From Cyanobacteria bacterium SBLK (GTDB taxonomy: Bacteria > Cyanobacteriota > Cyanobacteriia > Cyanobacteriales > Spirulinaceae), in NCBI GenBank assembly GCA_017746715.1, contig JAGHZQ010000083.1, positions 62,001-126,000 on the forward strand: a stretch of 64,000 nucleotides of DNA. The letters run 5' to 3'. Shown here one piece after another: positions 1-9,944 of the stretch. The translations under genes were made by a program, and so were the position numbers. Numbering within the stretch: the first letter of the stretch is position 1; each line of letters starts with the position of its first letter. The notes below the pieces were generated by a model. The model was not told the origin of the DNA and ran no database searches. It saw only the letters and a program-made list of their open reading frames with translations.

Positions 1-283
1 TTTGCCAATCTTGTTCGACCCAAGTTAACTCTACGGCTGGATAGACCACCTGTAATGGTTCTTCAACCCCTTCCCAATAAAAACCGCTACGCAGGATCGA
101 ATGTCTTTGCACGACCCGTTCCCAAGCCTCTTTCCAAGCGATCGGATTCAAATTTCCCTGTAACTGACAGAGCAATTGTTCGAAGTAAACCGGTGTTGAG
201 CGATCGTACAGGGTGTGAAAGAGTATCCCCTGTTGCATCGGCGATAGTTCGTAGATATCTTCTACTTTGGTTTGATTGACCAT
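1..283 (-). CDS. Nonribosomal peptide synthetase, N-terminal condensation domain (partial)
   Basis: The gene starts at an ATG at 283 and runs out of the window at base 1, giving 94 residues with no stop. The translation begins MVNQTKVEDIYELSPMQQG, the first core motif of an NRPS condensation domain. It continues with the usual 'W..V..RHSILRS' block (residues about 55-70). It lies 56 bp downstream of the A-T-C-A-T-E synthetase on the same strand, so it is the next enzyme of the assembly line. The upstream enzyme ends in an epimerization domain, so this condensation domain is expected to accept a D-configured donor. The first ~15 residues before the C domain are in the place where communication-mediating acceptor peptides occur. 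Identity of the amino acid it adds cannot be read here. Confidence 0.9.
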   Translation of the reverse strand, partial: MVNQTKVEDIYELSPMQQGILFHTLYDRSTPVYFEQLLCQLQGNLNPIAWKEAWERVVQRHSILRSGFYWEGVEEPLQVVYPAVELTWVEQDWQ

Positions 284-339
284 GACTGACTCTTCCCTAA
301 ATTCTGTGTAGGTGTGGATTTTCCGAATTTGATACGATT

Positions 340-3300
340 TCAAGACTGGGTCCGGTTAATTCTGGACATGAGCTTGTCAAGTTGCTTTTGATTCAGTTTG
401 GACGCGGAAAAATCGGAAGGGGTATATCCCCCCACCTCTGGGGATTGGCAATGATCGATTAATGTTTTGAGGGCATCGAGATATTGAGAGGAGAGGTGTT
501 CGATCGTCACGCGACGATGAACGCGATCGCTATAGGTAAAGGTCATTTCAAGCTGCCCGGCGCGAATCCAACCACTGATGCCTAATAAATGACTGCGATG
601 CCCTTTAGGACTCTGTTCTGATTTTAAGACTGCGGGGGTTCCGAGGGAAGTTGAGCCACTCAACCCGCGTTCAAACTGACCGAGATAATTAAAACTGATT
701 TGGGATGCGGGTAAAGCCTGCAATTGCGTTCGTATTTCCTCATCTGGATGCAAATAACGCAGGATGCCGTATCCAATGCCACGCTGAGGGATGTGTCGCA
801 GTTGCTCTTTGACGGATTTTAACACCTCCCCAACAGACTCCGCGCCCTCGTCGGGTGCGGGCAAGGTCAGGGATACGGGAAATAGGGTGGTGAACCAACC
901 GAGCGTGCGGGACAAGTCCACATCCTCAAACAAGTCTTCTCGTCCGTGTCCTTCCAAGTCAACCCGCAGGGTATTGCTCTGGGTCCATTGCGCCATACTT
1001 TGCAGCAATGCTGTCAATAGCACGTCATCGATGCGAGTGTTATAGGTGGCGGGAATTTCTTGCAGTAGCGCATGGGTCTCATCTCGACTCAAGCAAGCCG
1101 TGACTGAAGCCGTTGCCGCGATCGCGCGACTTGCTGGGTTTTCGATATCGCAAGGATAATCTACAGGAAGCAAGGTCCCTGTATGGTTAACGTTGGTCCA
1201 GTATTCGAGTTCGGTTGCCAATTCTGAGGATGTTGCATAGGACAGAAGACGATCGGCCCAAGTTGCAAAGGCCGTGGTTTTGGCAGGCAGTCGAACCGAT
1301 TGATGGCGTTCCAACTGTTGATAGACTGCGGCCAAGTCTTCTAGTAAAATACGCCAAGAAATCCCATCGATCGCGAGGTGATGCACCACGATCGATAGGT
1401 ATTCCGGCCGATCGACTCCCAGATAGAAGAGAGTTGCACGCAAGATTGGCCCATCCATCAGATCGAGACTCTCTTGGAGTTTTGTTTCAACGTCTGCTAT
1501 CTCCTTTTCTCGGTCGATCGCGTCAAGTTTGGAGAGATCGATGACTTGGAAGGGGATCTTTTCATCCGGTTCGAGGATCTGCTGCTGCCATTTCCCCTCA
1601 TTTAACTTCCATCGAGAACGCAACAGGTCGTGATGGTGGAGTAACTGTTGCAGTGCAATCTTGAGATTTTCGGGGTTATAACGAGACTGGGACTCCAACC
1701 GAATAGACTGATTAAAGTAATGAGAATCCGGTAGTTGTTGTTCCCAAAACCACTGCTGAATGGGCGTTAAGGGGACGACTCCAGCGATCGATCCCTGTTC
1801 TGCCGCGATCGCGACGGTCTGGCTCGCCACCCGAGCCAATTCTGCGATCGTCTGATATTGAAACAGTTGCTTGGGAGTCAATTTTAACCCCCCACGGGCA
1901 GCCTGAGAAACCATTTGAATACTGATGATAGAATCGCCACCCAACTCAAAGAAGTTGTCATGGATTCCGACTCGTGACAATCCTAAGATATCGGCCCAAA
2001 TTCTGACGAGACGTTCCTCGGCCAAAGTGCGGGGCTCGTCGTTGCCTGTATTTGTATCGAGTTCGGGAGTTTCATGAGGCGCAGGCAGCACCTTGTAATC
2101 CACTTTACCACTGGGGGTTAAGGGCAATTTATCGAGTCCCACAAAGGCAGCCGGAATCATGTAAGGGGGTAGCTTTTGTTTGAGGGAATGGCGGATTTCT
2201 TGTAATTCTTGAGGTGAGGCAGCAGAAACCAGATAAGCCACAAGACGTTTGTTGCCCGGAACATCTTCTCGGACGGTTACCACAGCCTGAGAAACTTGGG
2301 GATAGCGATCGAGAACGGCTTCAATTTCTCCGGGTTCGATGCGGAATCCTCTCACTTTTACCTGAGCGTCGATCCGACCCAGATATTCAAGGTTGCCATC
2401 GGGTAAGTAGCGCACGAGATCCCCGGTTTTGTACAGTCGTCCATGGCCAAAAGGATTCGGGATAAACTTTTCTCGAGTGAGTTCGGGACGGTTGAGATAG
2501 CCCCGTGCCACTCCTGCGCCGCCAATGTGGAGTTCTCCCGGTATCCCGATGGGAACCGGTTGCAGATATCGATCCAAGACGTAAACGCAAACATTAGGAA
2601 TCGGACGACCGATCGGGACTTCTTTGTCAATGCGATCGCTGTATTCAGCATTCTCGCTGGTTTGGTCTTCTCTTTCCGAATGCCGGAGCCCCCAAGACAA
2701 ATGAGAGGCGGTTGCCACTACCGTACCTTCTGTCGGACCGTATCCATTAATCAACTCAACCGCATCTCCGACAGCGTGTCGCCACATTTCCACCCGTTCC
2801 GGCTGCATCCGTTCTCCCCCCACGATTGCCGATCGCAAGGATGCAGGCAACGCGATCGCGCCACTGGCTAATTCGCTACACAACAGATGCCAATAGGCGG
2901 TGGGTAAGTCCCAAACGGTGAGTTGCAATGCTTCGGACTGCTGCACGAATGCAGAAGTAGAGGTTAACATCTCCTCAGTTCGCAAAATTAAAGTTCCCCC
3001 ACAACACAAACAGGGATAAATCTCTTCTGCGGCGGTATCAAAACTGATGGGGGCAAATTGGAGAATGCGATCCTCGGGGACAATACCATATTCTTTCGTC
3101 ACCGCTCGGGTAAAATTGACGAGGGATCGCTGGGTAATCTCTACGCCTTTCGGTTGACCCGTGGAACCGGAGGTGTAAATAACATAGGCCAGATTGTCTG
3201 GTTGAGGGAAGTTAACCCGAGTCGGGTTCTGCTCTGAATTTTGGGTAATTTGCTCCCATTGGCGATCGAGACAAATCGTGTTGAATTGTATCCCCTCGAT

Positions 3301-6300
3301 ATTTTCCCATAACGACCGCCATTGTTCTTTGGTCATTAAAACTGAGATTTGGGCATCCCGAGCCATATACGCGAGGCGATCGGGGGGATAAGCCGGATCG
3401 AGAGGCACATAAGTACCCCCTGCTTTGAGAATGCCCCACAATCCAACGAGCATTTCTAAGGAGCGATCGAGGCACAGTCCCACCAAAGTACCCGATCCCA
3501 CCCCTAGGGTTTGCAGATAACACGCGAGTCGATCGGCTTTGGTATTGAGTTCTCGGTAAGTCAGGGTTTGACCCTTGAAATAAACCGCTACTTTATCTGG
3601 CGTACGTTCGACTTGTTCTTCAAAGAGTTGCTGAATGCAGCGATCTAAGGGATATTCAGCTTGAGTATCGTTCCATTCCACCAAGATTTGCTGTTGCTGT
3701 TGAGGCGCAAGCAGGGAGAATTCAGAGACATGCTGTTCGGGTTGAGCAATGATGTTTTCTAACAGTGTTTGATAGTGACCCATCATTCGCTCGATCGTGG
3801 CTGCATCAAAGATGTCACCATTAAACTCCCAAACCATTGTAATTCCCTTGGAACCGTCCGAGGCAGTACCCGGTCCAACCCGTTGTTCCGAACGGGGAAT
3901 CACCACAACATCGAGATCGAATTTGGCCGATTGATTGCTAATTGCTTCGTAGAGTTCGAGTTCTAGCTCTGGTAGGGTCAAATCGGATAAGGGTGAATCG
4001 TGGAAGCTAAACATCACCTGAAAGAGGGGATTGTGACTCAGGTTACGCATCGGGTTCACCCCATCTACCACTTTATCGAACGGCAGATCTTCGTTGGCAT
4101 AGCCTTCGAGGGTGACTTGCCGCACGCGATCGAGCAAGGTCTTAAAGGAGGGGTCGCCGGACAGATCGGCTCGCAGGACTAAGTTATTCACAATCATGCC
4201 AATCAGACCTTCACTGCCCGATATCTGGCGATTTGCAACCGCAGTGCCGATATTAAAGTCCTCCTGTCCGGTGTAGCGATGTACCAAGATCGAGAATGCA
4301 GCAAACATGGTCATAAACAAGGTTTTCTCGGTTTGACGACTCAGTTTGCGAAGGGATTCGCAGAGGGAAACTGGTAATTCCGTCCGCAGTGAAGATCCTT
4401 GATAAGTTTGTTCGGTGGGTCGGGGGCGATCGCAAGGCAATTCTAACAAAGGTAAACTCCCTGACAATTTTTTCTGCCAATAGAGTAGTTGCTGTTTTGC
4501 CCCGTCTCCTTGCACCCATTGCCGTTGCCAGCGAGCAAAGTCTGCAAATTGTAAGGTTGGCTCGGGTAAGGGGGATGGCTTCCCACTGGAAAAGGCTTTG
4601 TATAGTGTCGTCAATTCTCGCAGGAAAATATTGAAAGACCAGCCATCATGAACCATGTGGTGTTCGATGTATATCAGGATATGCTCGCGATCGCTGAGTT
4701 TTACCAAGGTCTGTCGCACTAATGGCAATCGGGTTACATCAAAGGGCTTTTGTACTGCTTCGAGAATTAAACGTTGCACCTCGGTTTCGCGATCGCTCTC
4801 TGGAATCCCTTGAATATCCACCACGGGTAATTCTACCTCGGGGGCGGGGCGAACCACTTGCCAAGGTCGTCCGTCAACTTCTACAAAGGTCGTCCGAAAG
4901 ATTTCATGCCGTCGGACAATTTCCTCAAAACTCTGTTGCAATGCCTCAATTTGGAGATGTCCCTTAAATCGGAGGGAGGCTTGGAACTGATAGGCTCGGT
5001 TAGTGGCTAATTTTTCTAAAAAATAAACCCGTTCCTGAGCAAAGGAAACGGGTAAGTATCCCACTTTGGGGATCGATTGGATGCTGAGGGTTCGATCCTC
5101 GGTGGGAATGCTCTGTTCGATCAGATCGACAAGATGAGCGATTGTTGGCTTTTCAAAAAGGCGATCGAGGGGCAACTTCACCAAAAACCGATCGTAAACC
5201 CGTCCCAAGATCCGGGTTGCTGTCAGAGAATGCCCTCCGAGATCGAATAATCGATCGTGAATCCCGATGCGATCGATCCCTAAAATCTCAATCCAAATGG
5301 TCAACACTTGCGCTTCTATCTCATTTCGGGGGGCAACATAAGGAGTATCTAGGTTGGGGTGTTTCCAATCGGGATCCGGTAGTGCCTTGCGATCGATTTT
5401 ACCGTTGGGGGTTAAAGGCAGTCTTTCCAGCAGCACTACAGCTGCGGGTCTCATGTAATCGGGGAGTTTTTCTTGATAGAATTCTGGTAGCTGTTGGGGG
5501 ATCCGTCCGGGATGCCGTGGCACGAGATAAGCCACTAAACGTTTATCGACCCGATCTCCCTCATTAATTATCACCTCCCGTGCTGTCACTACGGCTGCTT
5601 CTACTTCAGGATGTTGAGCGATCGCTATCTCAATTTCACTGAGTTCAACGCGAAAGCCGCGAATTTTAACCTGAGTATCAATGCGCCCCAAAAATTCTAC
5701 GTTACCATCGCTTCGATATCGAACCCAATCCCCTGTTCGATAAAGCCGTTCTGAAGGCGAAGCACTGGGATTTTCAGTAATAAAAGGATTAGGAATAAAA
5801 CGTTCCTCATTCAATTCTGAACGATTGAGATAGCCTCTTGCTAATCCATCCCCTCCCACGTATAATTCCCCTGGTTCTCCAACAGGCACGGGTTGAAGGT
5901 CGCGATCGAGCACGTATAACTGTGTATTCGCGATGGGGCGACCAATAGGGAGTGTTTTTGCTCCATCCGGCACTGACTGGATTGAATACCAAGAAGAGAA
6001 TGTTGTATTTTCGGTTGGCCCGTAGACGTGTAACAACCGTTGAGGTCCATTTTCTAAGATTATTCGTACAGATGCGGGATCGACTGCCTCTCCTCCAAAT
6101 AACAAGGTTTTCACAGATTGAAACATTTTCGGCGATGTCTTGGCGAAGTAATTCACCAATGCAGTTGTCAAAAATAGGATGTCAATCTTATGCGCTTGCA
6201 GTCGATCTGCAAATATATGAGGGGATAGAAGTGAGTTCTTGGGGATTCCGACTAAATGCGCTCCATTCAATAACGCTCCCCAAATCTCAAATGTGGCTGC

Positions 6301-7023
6301 ATCGAAAGCCGCATTCGACACTTGAGCTACGCGATTGCTAGGATCGAACTGAATATAGTTGGTATTGAGCACCAACCGATTAATAGCACGATGGGCAACA
6401 GCAACACCTTTCGGTTTCCCTGTCGAACCGGAAGTGTAGATAACATAAGCCAAATGCTCGGCACTGACATGACAAGGGAGGTTATCTGGACTCTGTTCGC
6501 GAATGGTTGCTTTTGCTTCCTCTAAACAGAGGATAAAAGGCTTCAACGATCCGAACTCGGCTGATTCAAATTGTTGGGTGAAGGGAGGTTGAGTCAGCAA
6601 AACTTCGATCCGCGCATCTGCGATCGTATAGTTTAAGCGTTCGGTAGGGTGGCTGGGATCGAGGGGGACATAAGCCCCTCCGGCTTTTAATATTGCCAGC
6701 AATGCTACCACCATCATTGCCGATTGCTCTACACAAACTCCAACTAAATCCTCCGATCCAATACCCAACGATCGCAAATAACAAGCGAGTTGATTAGCTC
6801 GATGGTTTAATTCCTCATAAGTGAGTTTTTCGTCTTTGAACGCAATCGCTTCAGCATGCGGCGATCGTCTAACTTGCGCTTCAAATATCTGATGCACGCA
6901 TTGATTTTTGGGATAATCCGTCTGTGTTTGATTCCATTCAATCAAAAGTTGGTGACGATCTTTTGGTGACAGGGAAGAAGATTGCAAGTTCTCTAGCTGG
7001 ATAAAGTTATCTAAGTCTTTCAT
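340..7023 (-). CDS. Two-module nonribosomal peptide synthetase A-T-C-A-T-E (anabaenopeptin-type starter synthetase)
   Basis: 2227 residues. Domain order: adenylation A1 (about 40-550; YTSGSTGKPKG near 197, YGPTE near 334), carrier T1 (LGGHS near 595), condensation C (655-1100; HHMVHDG near 788), A2 (1130-1650; YTSGSTGQPKG near 1283), T2 (LGGDS near 1694) and an epimerization domain E (1745-2200; PIQQWFW, HHLAIDGISWRIL, GWFTTLFP, FNYLGQ). With no N-terminal C domain it is an initiating enzyme; the E domain implies a D residue at position 2. By alignment to the GrsA pocket I read A1 as D-A-F-F-L-G-V-T-F-K (beta-branched aliphatic, Ile/Val) and A2 as D-T-E-D-I-G-G-V-V-K, whose acidic residues suit a basic side chain such as Lys. 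A-T-C-A-T-E with D-Lys second is the known layout of AptA in anabaenopeptin biosynthesis. Product assignment is inference. No clear ribosome binding site precedes the ATG. Confidence 0.93.
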   Translation of the reverse strand: MKDLDNFIQLENLQSSSLSPKDRHQLLIEWNQTQTDYPKNQCVHQIFEAQVRRSPHAEAIAFKDEKLTYEELNHRANQLACYLRSLGIGSEDLVGVCVEQSAMMVVALLAILKAGGAYVPLDPSHPTERLNYTIADARIEVLLTQPPFTQQFESAEFGSLKPFILCLEEAKATIREQSPDNLPCHVSAEHLAYVIYTSGSTGKPKGVAVAHRAINRLVLNTNYIQFDPSNRVAQVSNAAFDAATFEIWGALLNGAHLVGIPKNSLLSPHIFADRLQAHKIDILFLTTALVNYFAKTSPKMFQSVKTLLFGGEAVDPASVRIILENGPQRLLHVYGPTENTTFSSWYSIQSVPDGAKTLPIGRPIANTQLYVLDRDLQPVPVGEPGELYVGGDGLARGYLNRSELNEERFIPNPFITENPSASPSERLYRTGDWVRYRSDGNVEFLGRIDTQVKIRGFRVELSEIEIAIAQHPEVEAAVVTAREVIINEGDRVDKRLVAYLVPRHPGRIPQQLPEFYQEKLPDYMRPAAVVLLERLPLTPNGKIDRKALPDPDWKHPNLDTPYVAPRNEIEAQVLTIWIEILGIDRIGIHDRLFDLGGHSLTATRILGRVYDRFLVKLPLDRLFEKPTIAHLVDLIEQSIPTEDRTLSIQSIPKVGYLPVSFAQERVYFLEKLATNRAYQFQASLRFKGHLQIEALQQSFEEIVRRHEIFRTTFVEVDGRPWQVVRPAPEVELPVVDIQGIPESDRETEVQRLILEAVQKPFDVTRLPLVRQTLVKLSDREHILIYIEHHMVHDGWSFNIFLRELTTLYKAFSSGKPSPLPEPTLQFADFARWQRQWVQGDGAKQQLLYWQKKLSGSLPLLELPCDRPRPTEQTYQGSSLRTELPVSLCESLRKLSRQTEKTLFMTMFAAFSILVHRYTGQEDFNIGTAVANRQISGSEGLIGMIVNNLVLRADLSGDPSFKTLLDRVRQVTLEGYANEDLPFDKVVDGVNPMRNLSHNPLFQVMFSFHDSPLSDLTLPELELELYEAISNQSAKFDLDVVVIPRSEQRVGPGTASDGSKGITMVWEFNGDIFDAATIERMMGHYQTLLENIIAQPEQHVSEFSLLAPQQQQQILVEWNDTQAEYPLDRCIQQLFEEQVERTPDKVAVYFKGQTLTYRELNTKADRLACYLQTLGVGSGTLVGLCLDRSLEMLVGLWGILKAGGTYVPLDPAYPPDRLAYMARDAQISVLMTKEQWRSLWENIEGIQFNTICLDRQWEQITQNSEQNPTRVNFPQPDNLAYVIYTSGSTGQPKGVEITQRSLVNFTRAVTKEYGIVPEDRILQFAPISFDTAAEEIYPCLCCGGTLILRTEEMLTSTSAFVQQSEALQLTVWDLPTAYWHLLCSELASGAIALPASLRSAIVGGERMQPERVEMWRHAVGDAVELINGYGPTEGTVVATASHLSWGLRHSEREDQTSENAEYSDRIDKEVPIGRPIPNVCVYVLDRYLQPVPIGIPGELHIGGAGVARGYLNRPELTREKFIPNPFGHGRLYKTGDLVRYLPDGNLEYLGRIDAQVKVRGFRIEPGEIEAVLDRYPQVSQAVVTVREDVPGNKRLVAYLVSAASPQELQEIRHSLKQKLPPYMIPAAFVGLDKLPLTPSGKVDYKVLPAPHETPELDTNTGNDEPRTLAEERLVRIWADILGLSRVGIHDNFFELGGDSIISIQMVSQAARGGLKLTPKQLFQYQTIAELARVASQTVAIAAEQGSIAGVVPLTPIQQWFWEQQLPDSHYFNQSIRLESQSRYNPENLKIALQQLLHHHDLLRSRWKLNEGKWQQQILEPDEKIPFQVIDLSKLDAIDREKEIADVETKLQESLDLMDGPILRATLFYLGVDRPEYLSIVVHHLAIDGISWRILLEDLAAVYQQLERHQSVRLPAKTTAFATWADRLLSYATSSELATELEYWTNVNHTGTLLPVDYPCDIENPASRAIAATASVTACLSRDETHALLQEIPATYNTRIDDVLLTALLQSMAQWTQSNTLRVDLEGHGREDLFEDVDLSRTLGWFTTLFPVSLTLPAPDEGAESVGEVLKSVKEQLRHIPQRGIGYGILRYLHPDEEIRTQLQALPASQISFNYLGQFERGLSGSTSLGTPAVLKSEQSPKGHRSHLLGISGWIRAGQLEMTFTYSDRVHRRVTIEHLSSQYLDALKTLIDHCQSPEVGGYTPSDFSASKLNQKQLDKLMSRINRTQS

Positions 7024-7404
7024 TTAAAAGTGTCTGTTCTAAGTTAGTCAACAGGATGCTTTTGTAATAGTTGTCTAGGCTTTCCTAATTATTCCATTAA
7101 CCGGCCCTTTCAAGGTGTTATCATTAGCCAGTAATTGAGAGTTCTGTAAGGGGAAAGCGATATGCCGTTAAGGAATAGCCAGAAGGGTTCTAGATCGAAA
7201 TATTTGAGCGTTTTGGAATTTTCCAGACAGGGAATATAAACATCTTGGATGAGATTCGCACGATCGCTTCGATATGCCTCTCGTACCGTTCAATCTTTTA
7301 AACCCACTCTCGACTTTTTAAACACAGAATTAAAATTATTTTCAGTGAAAATGTATCTCGAGGGTTCAAACAGGGGAAGCGATCTCCTCTAACGAGCCAA
7401 CACT
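7024..7404. other. 381-bp intergenic region upstream of the NRPS gene
   Basis: Non-coding gap between the NRPS start (minus strand) and the end of the WD40 gene (minus strand). It is AT-richer than its neighbours and must contain the NRPS cluster promoter if the cluster starts here. I see no RNA gene, no clear terminator hairpin and no ORF with family resemblance. Confidence 0.5.
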
Positions 7405-9273
7405 TCACTCCGATTGCCAAATTCGCAAGGTATCGTCGCTGCTGCCGCTCACTAACATAAATCCTTTCATGCCGTTGCCATAGCCTCCACGAGCGAATTC
7501 AAGAGAGGTCACGGCTGCCGAATGTCCTCGCAATTCTAACAATTCTTTGCCCGTTTCCAAATTCCACAGGGCGATCGCGCCGTCCCAACCCCCACTCGCC
7601 AATAATTTACCATTCAGGCTCGCAGCAAGGCTGTAAACGCCTCCAGAATGAGCGTGAAAGGTCTGAATAGAACGTCCGGTTTCCACATTCCAGAGAGCGA
7701 TCGCGCCATCTTCTCCTCCACTAATGAGAGTCTGTCCGTCTGGGGAAAAGGCAAGGGTGCGAATGCTGCCATGATGGCCGATTGCAGTATGAATATTTTC
7801 GCCGGTGGGGAGTCTCCAAAATTTAATCGTTTTATCGTCGCTGCCACTGGCGAGAATGTCCCCTGTAGGGCTGATAGCAAGGCTTTTAACCCCCGTAAAC
7901 CAGTCGGAATGACCCCGCAGGGTTAAAATTGCTTGACGGGTGCTTAACTGCCAAATTTTTACAGTTTTATCATCGGCACCGCTAAAGAGAAATTGCCCGT
8001 CCGGACTAAAGGCGATCGCTTTGACGGCTCCCGAATGTCCCGAAAGCGTCCCGGTTTCCCGACCCGTCGCCAACTGCCAGAGTTTGATGGTTTTGTCTGC
8101 TCCCCCACTGGCCATGAGTTGACCGTCTGGAGCGATCGCGAGGGTTTTAATGCCCATAAAACCATTTTTTTCCGGCTGTCCGAGGGTGCGAATCTCCTGA
8201 CCCGAGGCCAGTTGCCACAGCACGATCGTGTTGTCGTCGCTACCACTGGCGAGAATTTGACCGTGGCGACCGATCGCCACGGCATTGACTCCGCTTCGAT
8301 GTCCCGTCAGAATGCGAACGCATTGCCAGTTGTAGGGTTCGGAGGGGTCCTTAACGATTGTAGAACCCGGTAGGGTGGCAATGGGACTGGCTTTGGGTTT
8401 AGCGGGGACGACGGTGGGGGGAGGCGGTGCAGATTCTTTAAAACGAGCGATCGCGGCTTTTAAATCTTCCAGTTGCTTCTCGATTTTCGGATCCGTTTCT
8501 CGGGCGATGGATTTCACTTGTTCGAGTTGAACTTTAAGGGGTTCGACTAATTGATAGGCTTGCGATCGAGCGGTTTCGTTGTACTGCTGCACCAACTGAC
8601 GCAACTGTAGGATTTCTTGTTCGGTTTGAGGGTTGAGATTTTCGATGCGTTTGTCAATGTCTTCCACCTGACCTTTCAACGGCTCGATCGACTCGCGAAA
8701 TTGCGCGACGGTTTGCTGCAATTCACCAATTTGAGCGAGGGTGTCCGGCTCGGTTTTCCCGGCCATCATTTCTAACTCTCCCAAATGTCCCTTAATGCGA
8801 TCGAAATAGTTATCGATCTGTTCGAATGCCGTTTCCGTACTTTGCTGTTGCGCTTCTTTTAACTCCCGCATTTGCTGTTGGGTGCGGGTGTCAATTTGCT
8901 GGAATTGGACTCTCAGGCGTTCGACTTGTGCCTTGAGGGGGTTGAGGCTTTTATGAAATTCGGCGACGGTTTCTTTAAATTTGGCGGTATTGTCTTGGGT
9001 TTGGCCTTGGGTCGATCGCGTTAGACTCTCGAGTTCTGCTAACTGCTCCTCTAAAGGTTCGATCAGTTGATTGAAATGGGTGGCTCCGGTAATCTGCTGC
9101 TGTTGGGAGAGGCGATGGATGCGTCGTCGATTATCCATATTTAACCCCACCGTCAGGGTTAAGGGAATGGCCGCATAGGCGACTTGTTGGGTAGCGATCG
9201 CCGCGATCGTCCCCACTACAGAGCCGGCAAGGAACAAATATTCAACCAGATCGAGCCAGTAGCGTCGAGACAT
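7405..9273 (-). CDS. Membrane-anchored coiled-coil protein with C-terminal seven-blade WD40 propeller
   Basis: 622 residues. The N-terminus (about 5-45) holds two closely spaced hydrophobic segments (YWLDLVEYLFLAGSVVG and a second ending in LTLTVGLNM), so the protein is probably membrane anchored. Residues 50-290 are Gln/Glu-rich coiled coil built from imperfect internal repeats of the type 'FxxxxxPLKxQVExL'. A Pro/Ala linker (290-310) leads into seven WD40 repeats (about 315-622), each ending in a W-containing strand (VLW, KLW, KIW, KFW, ALW, ALW, RIW). Such proteins are scaffolds; the partner is unknown. It stands alone on the minus strand, 381 bp from the NRPS gene, and nothing links it to that cluster. 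Confidence 0.85.
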   Translation of the reverse strand: MSRRYWLDLVEYLFLAGSVVGTIAAIATQQVAYAAIPLTLTVGLNMDNRRRIHRLSQQQQITGATHFNQLIEPLEEQLAELESLTRSTQGQTQDNTAKFKETVAEFHKSLNPLKAQVERLRVQFQQIDTRTQQQMRELKEAQQQSTETAFEQIDNYFDRIKGHLGELEMMAGKTEPDTLAQIGELQQTVAQFRESIEPLKGQVEDIDKRIENLNPQTEQEILQLRQLVQQYNETARSQAYQLVEPLKVQLEQVKSIARETDPKIEKQLEDLKAAIARFKESAPPPPTVVPAKPKASPIATLPGSTIVKDPSEPYNWQCVRILTGHRSGVNAVAIGRHGQILASGSDDNTIVLWQLASGQEIRTLGQPEKNGFMGIKTLAIAPDGQLMASGGADKTIKLWQLATGRETGTLSGHSGAVKAIAFSPDGQFLFSGADDKTVKIWQLSTRQAILTLRGHSDWFTGVKSLAISPTGDILASGSDDKTIKFWRLPTGENIHTAIGHHGSIRTLAFSPDGQTLISGGEDGAIALWNVETGRSIQTFHAHSGGVYSLAASLNGKLLASGGWDGAIALWNLETGKELLELRGHSAAVTSLEFARGGYGNGMKGFMLVSGSSDDTLRIWQSE

Positions 9274-9570
9274 AACAGTTTTACAGGGGAGAGAGAGGGA
9301 AATACAGAAAATTCCCTCTTTAACAATATTACGGATTTTCCCATTTTCCGCACGGCCTGCGATCGCTTCGGGAGAGTTGGCAAAATTAAGGCGGGTGGAG
9401 CTTTAGAATTGTTCGGCATCCCTTACCAAACTGAGAACTGCTACATATCTCCTTTCTAAATTAGCACATTCTTTCTGTAGTTGTCAAAAAAGTCAATCTC
9501 AAAATCGCTGTAGTTATTTAAATTAACTCACGATCGCAACCCATCAAAAAAACATGCTCTACCCGTTTGC

Positions 9571-9846
9571 TCAATAGAGAATGTCAAATCCTGCTAACCC
9601 TTCCCATTCTTCGAGTTCGACAACAACCTCGCGAACCCTTGCCGCCGGAGAACCGCGATCGCACCACTTTACCATGGCCTCAACGGTTTCGCGATCGCCT
9701 TCAAAAACAGCTTGTACCCGTCCGTCTGTCAGATTTCTCACCCAACCTTTAACTCCCAACTCCCGCCCTTGTAGGAGGGTAAAATAGCGATATCCCACGC
9801 CCTGCACTTTTCCTGAAATCCAAACCCTAACGCGAATTTGCTCCAC
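9571..9846 (-). CDS. acyP: Acylphosphatase
   Basis: 91 residues, the usual acylphosphatase length. It hydrolyses the carboxyl-phosphate bond of acyl phosphates in the cytoplasm. The signature GKVQGVGYRYF (residues 12-22) contains the phosphate-binding arginine, and GWVRNLTDGRV (about 34-44) contains the catalytic asparagine. It is transcribed divergently from serC, with about 100 bp between the two starts. Confidence 0.95.
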   Translation of the reverse strand: MEQIRVRVWISGKVQGVGYRYFTLLQGRELGVKGWVRNLTDGRVQAVFEGDRETVEAMVKWCDRGSPAARVREVVVELEEWEGLAGFDILY

Positions 9847-9944
9847 TTTTTTTTGCTCCTTCTGCGAGTCTTTTGTCCCGCGATCGCTTATGCTACTATA
9901 GGTCTACTTTAATCGATTGCCAAGTTATTAAGACTCCATTAATC

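Noticed and set aside
340..7023. NRPS interpreted as 5'-truncated because it lacks an N-terminal C domain
   Set aside because: The ATG and about 40 leader residues precede a complete A domain, as expected for an initiation module; the upstream DNA shows no C-domain remains.
9274..9570. Small genes in the 297-bp gap between the WD40 gene and acyP
   Set aside because: Short frames there overlap the WD40 start or lack any pattern; I see only AT-rich non-coding sequence.
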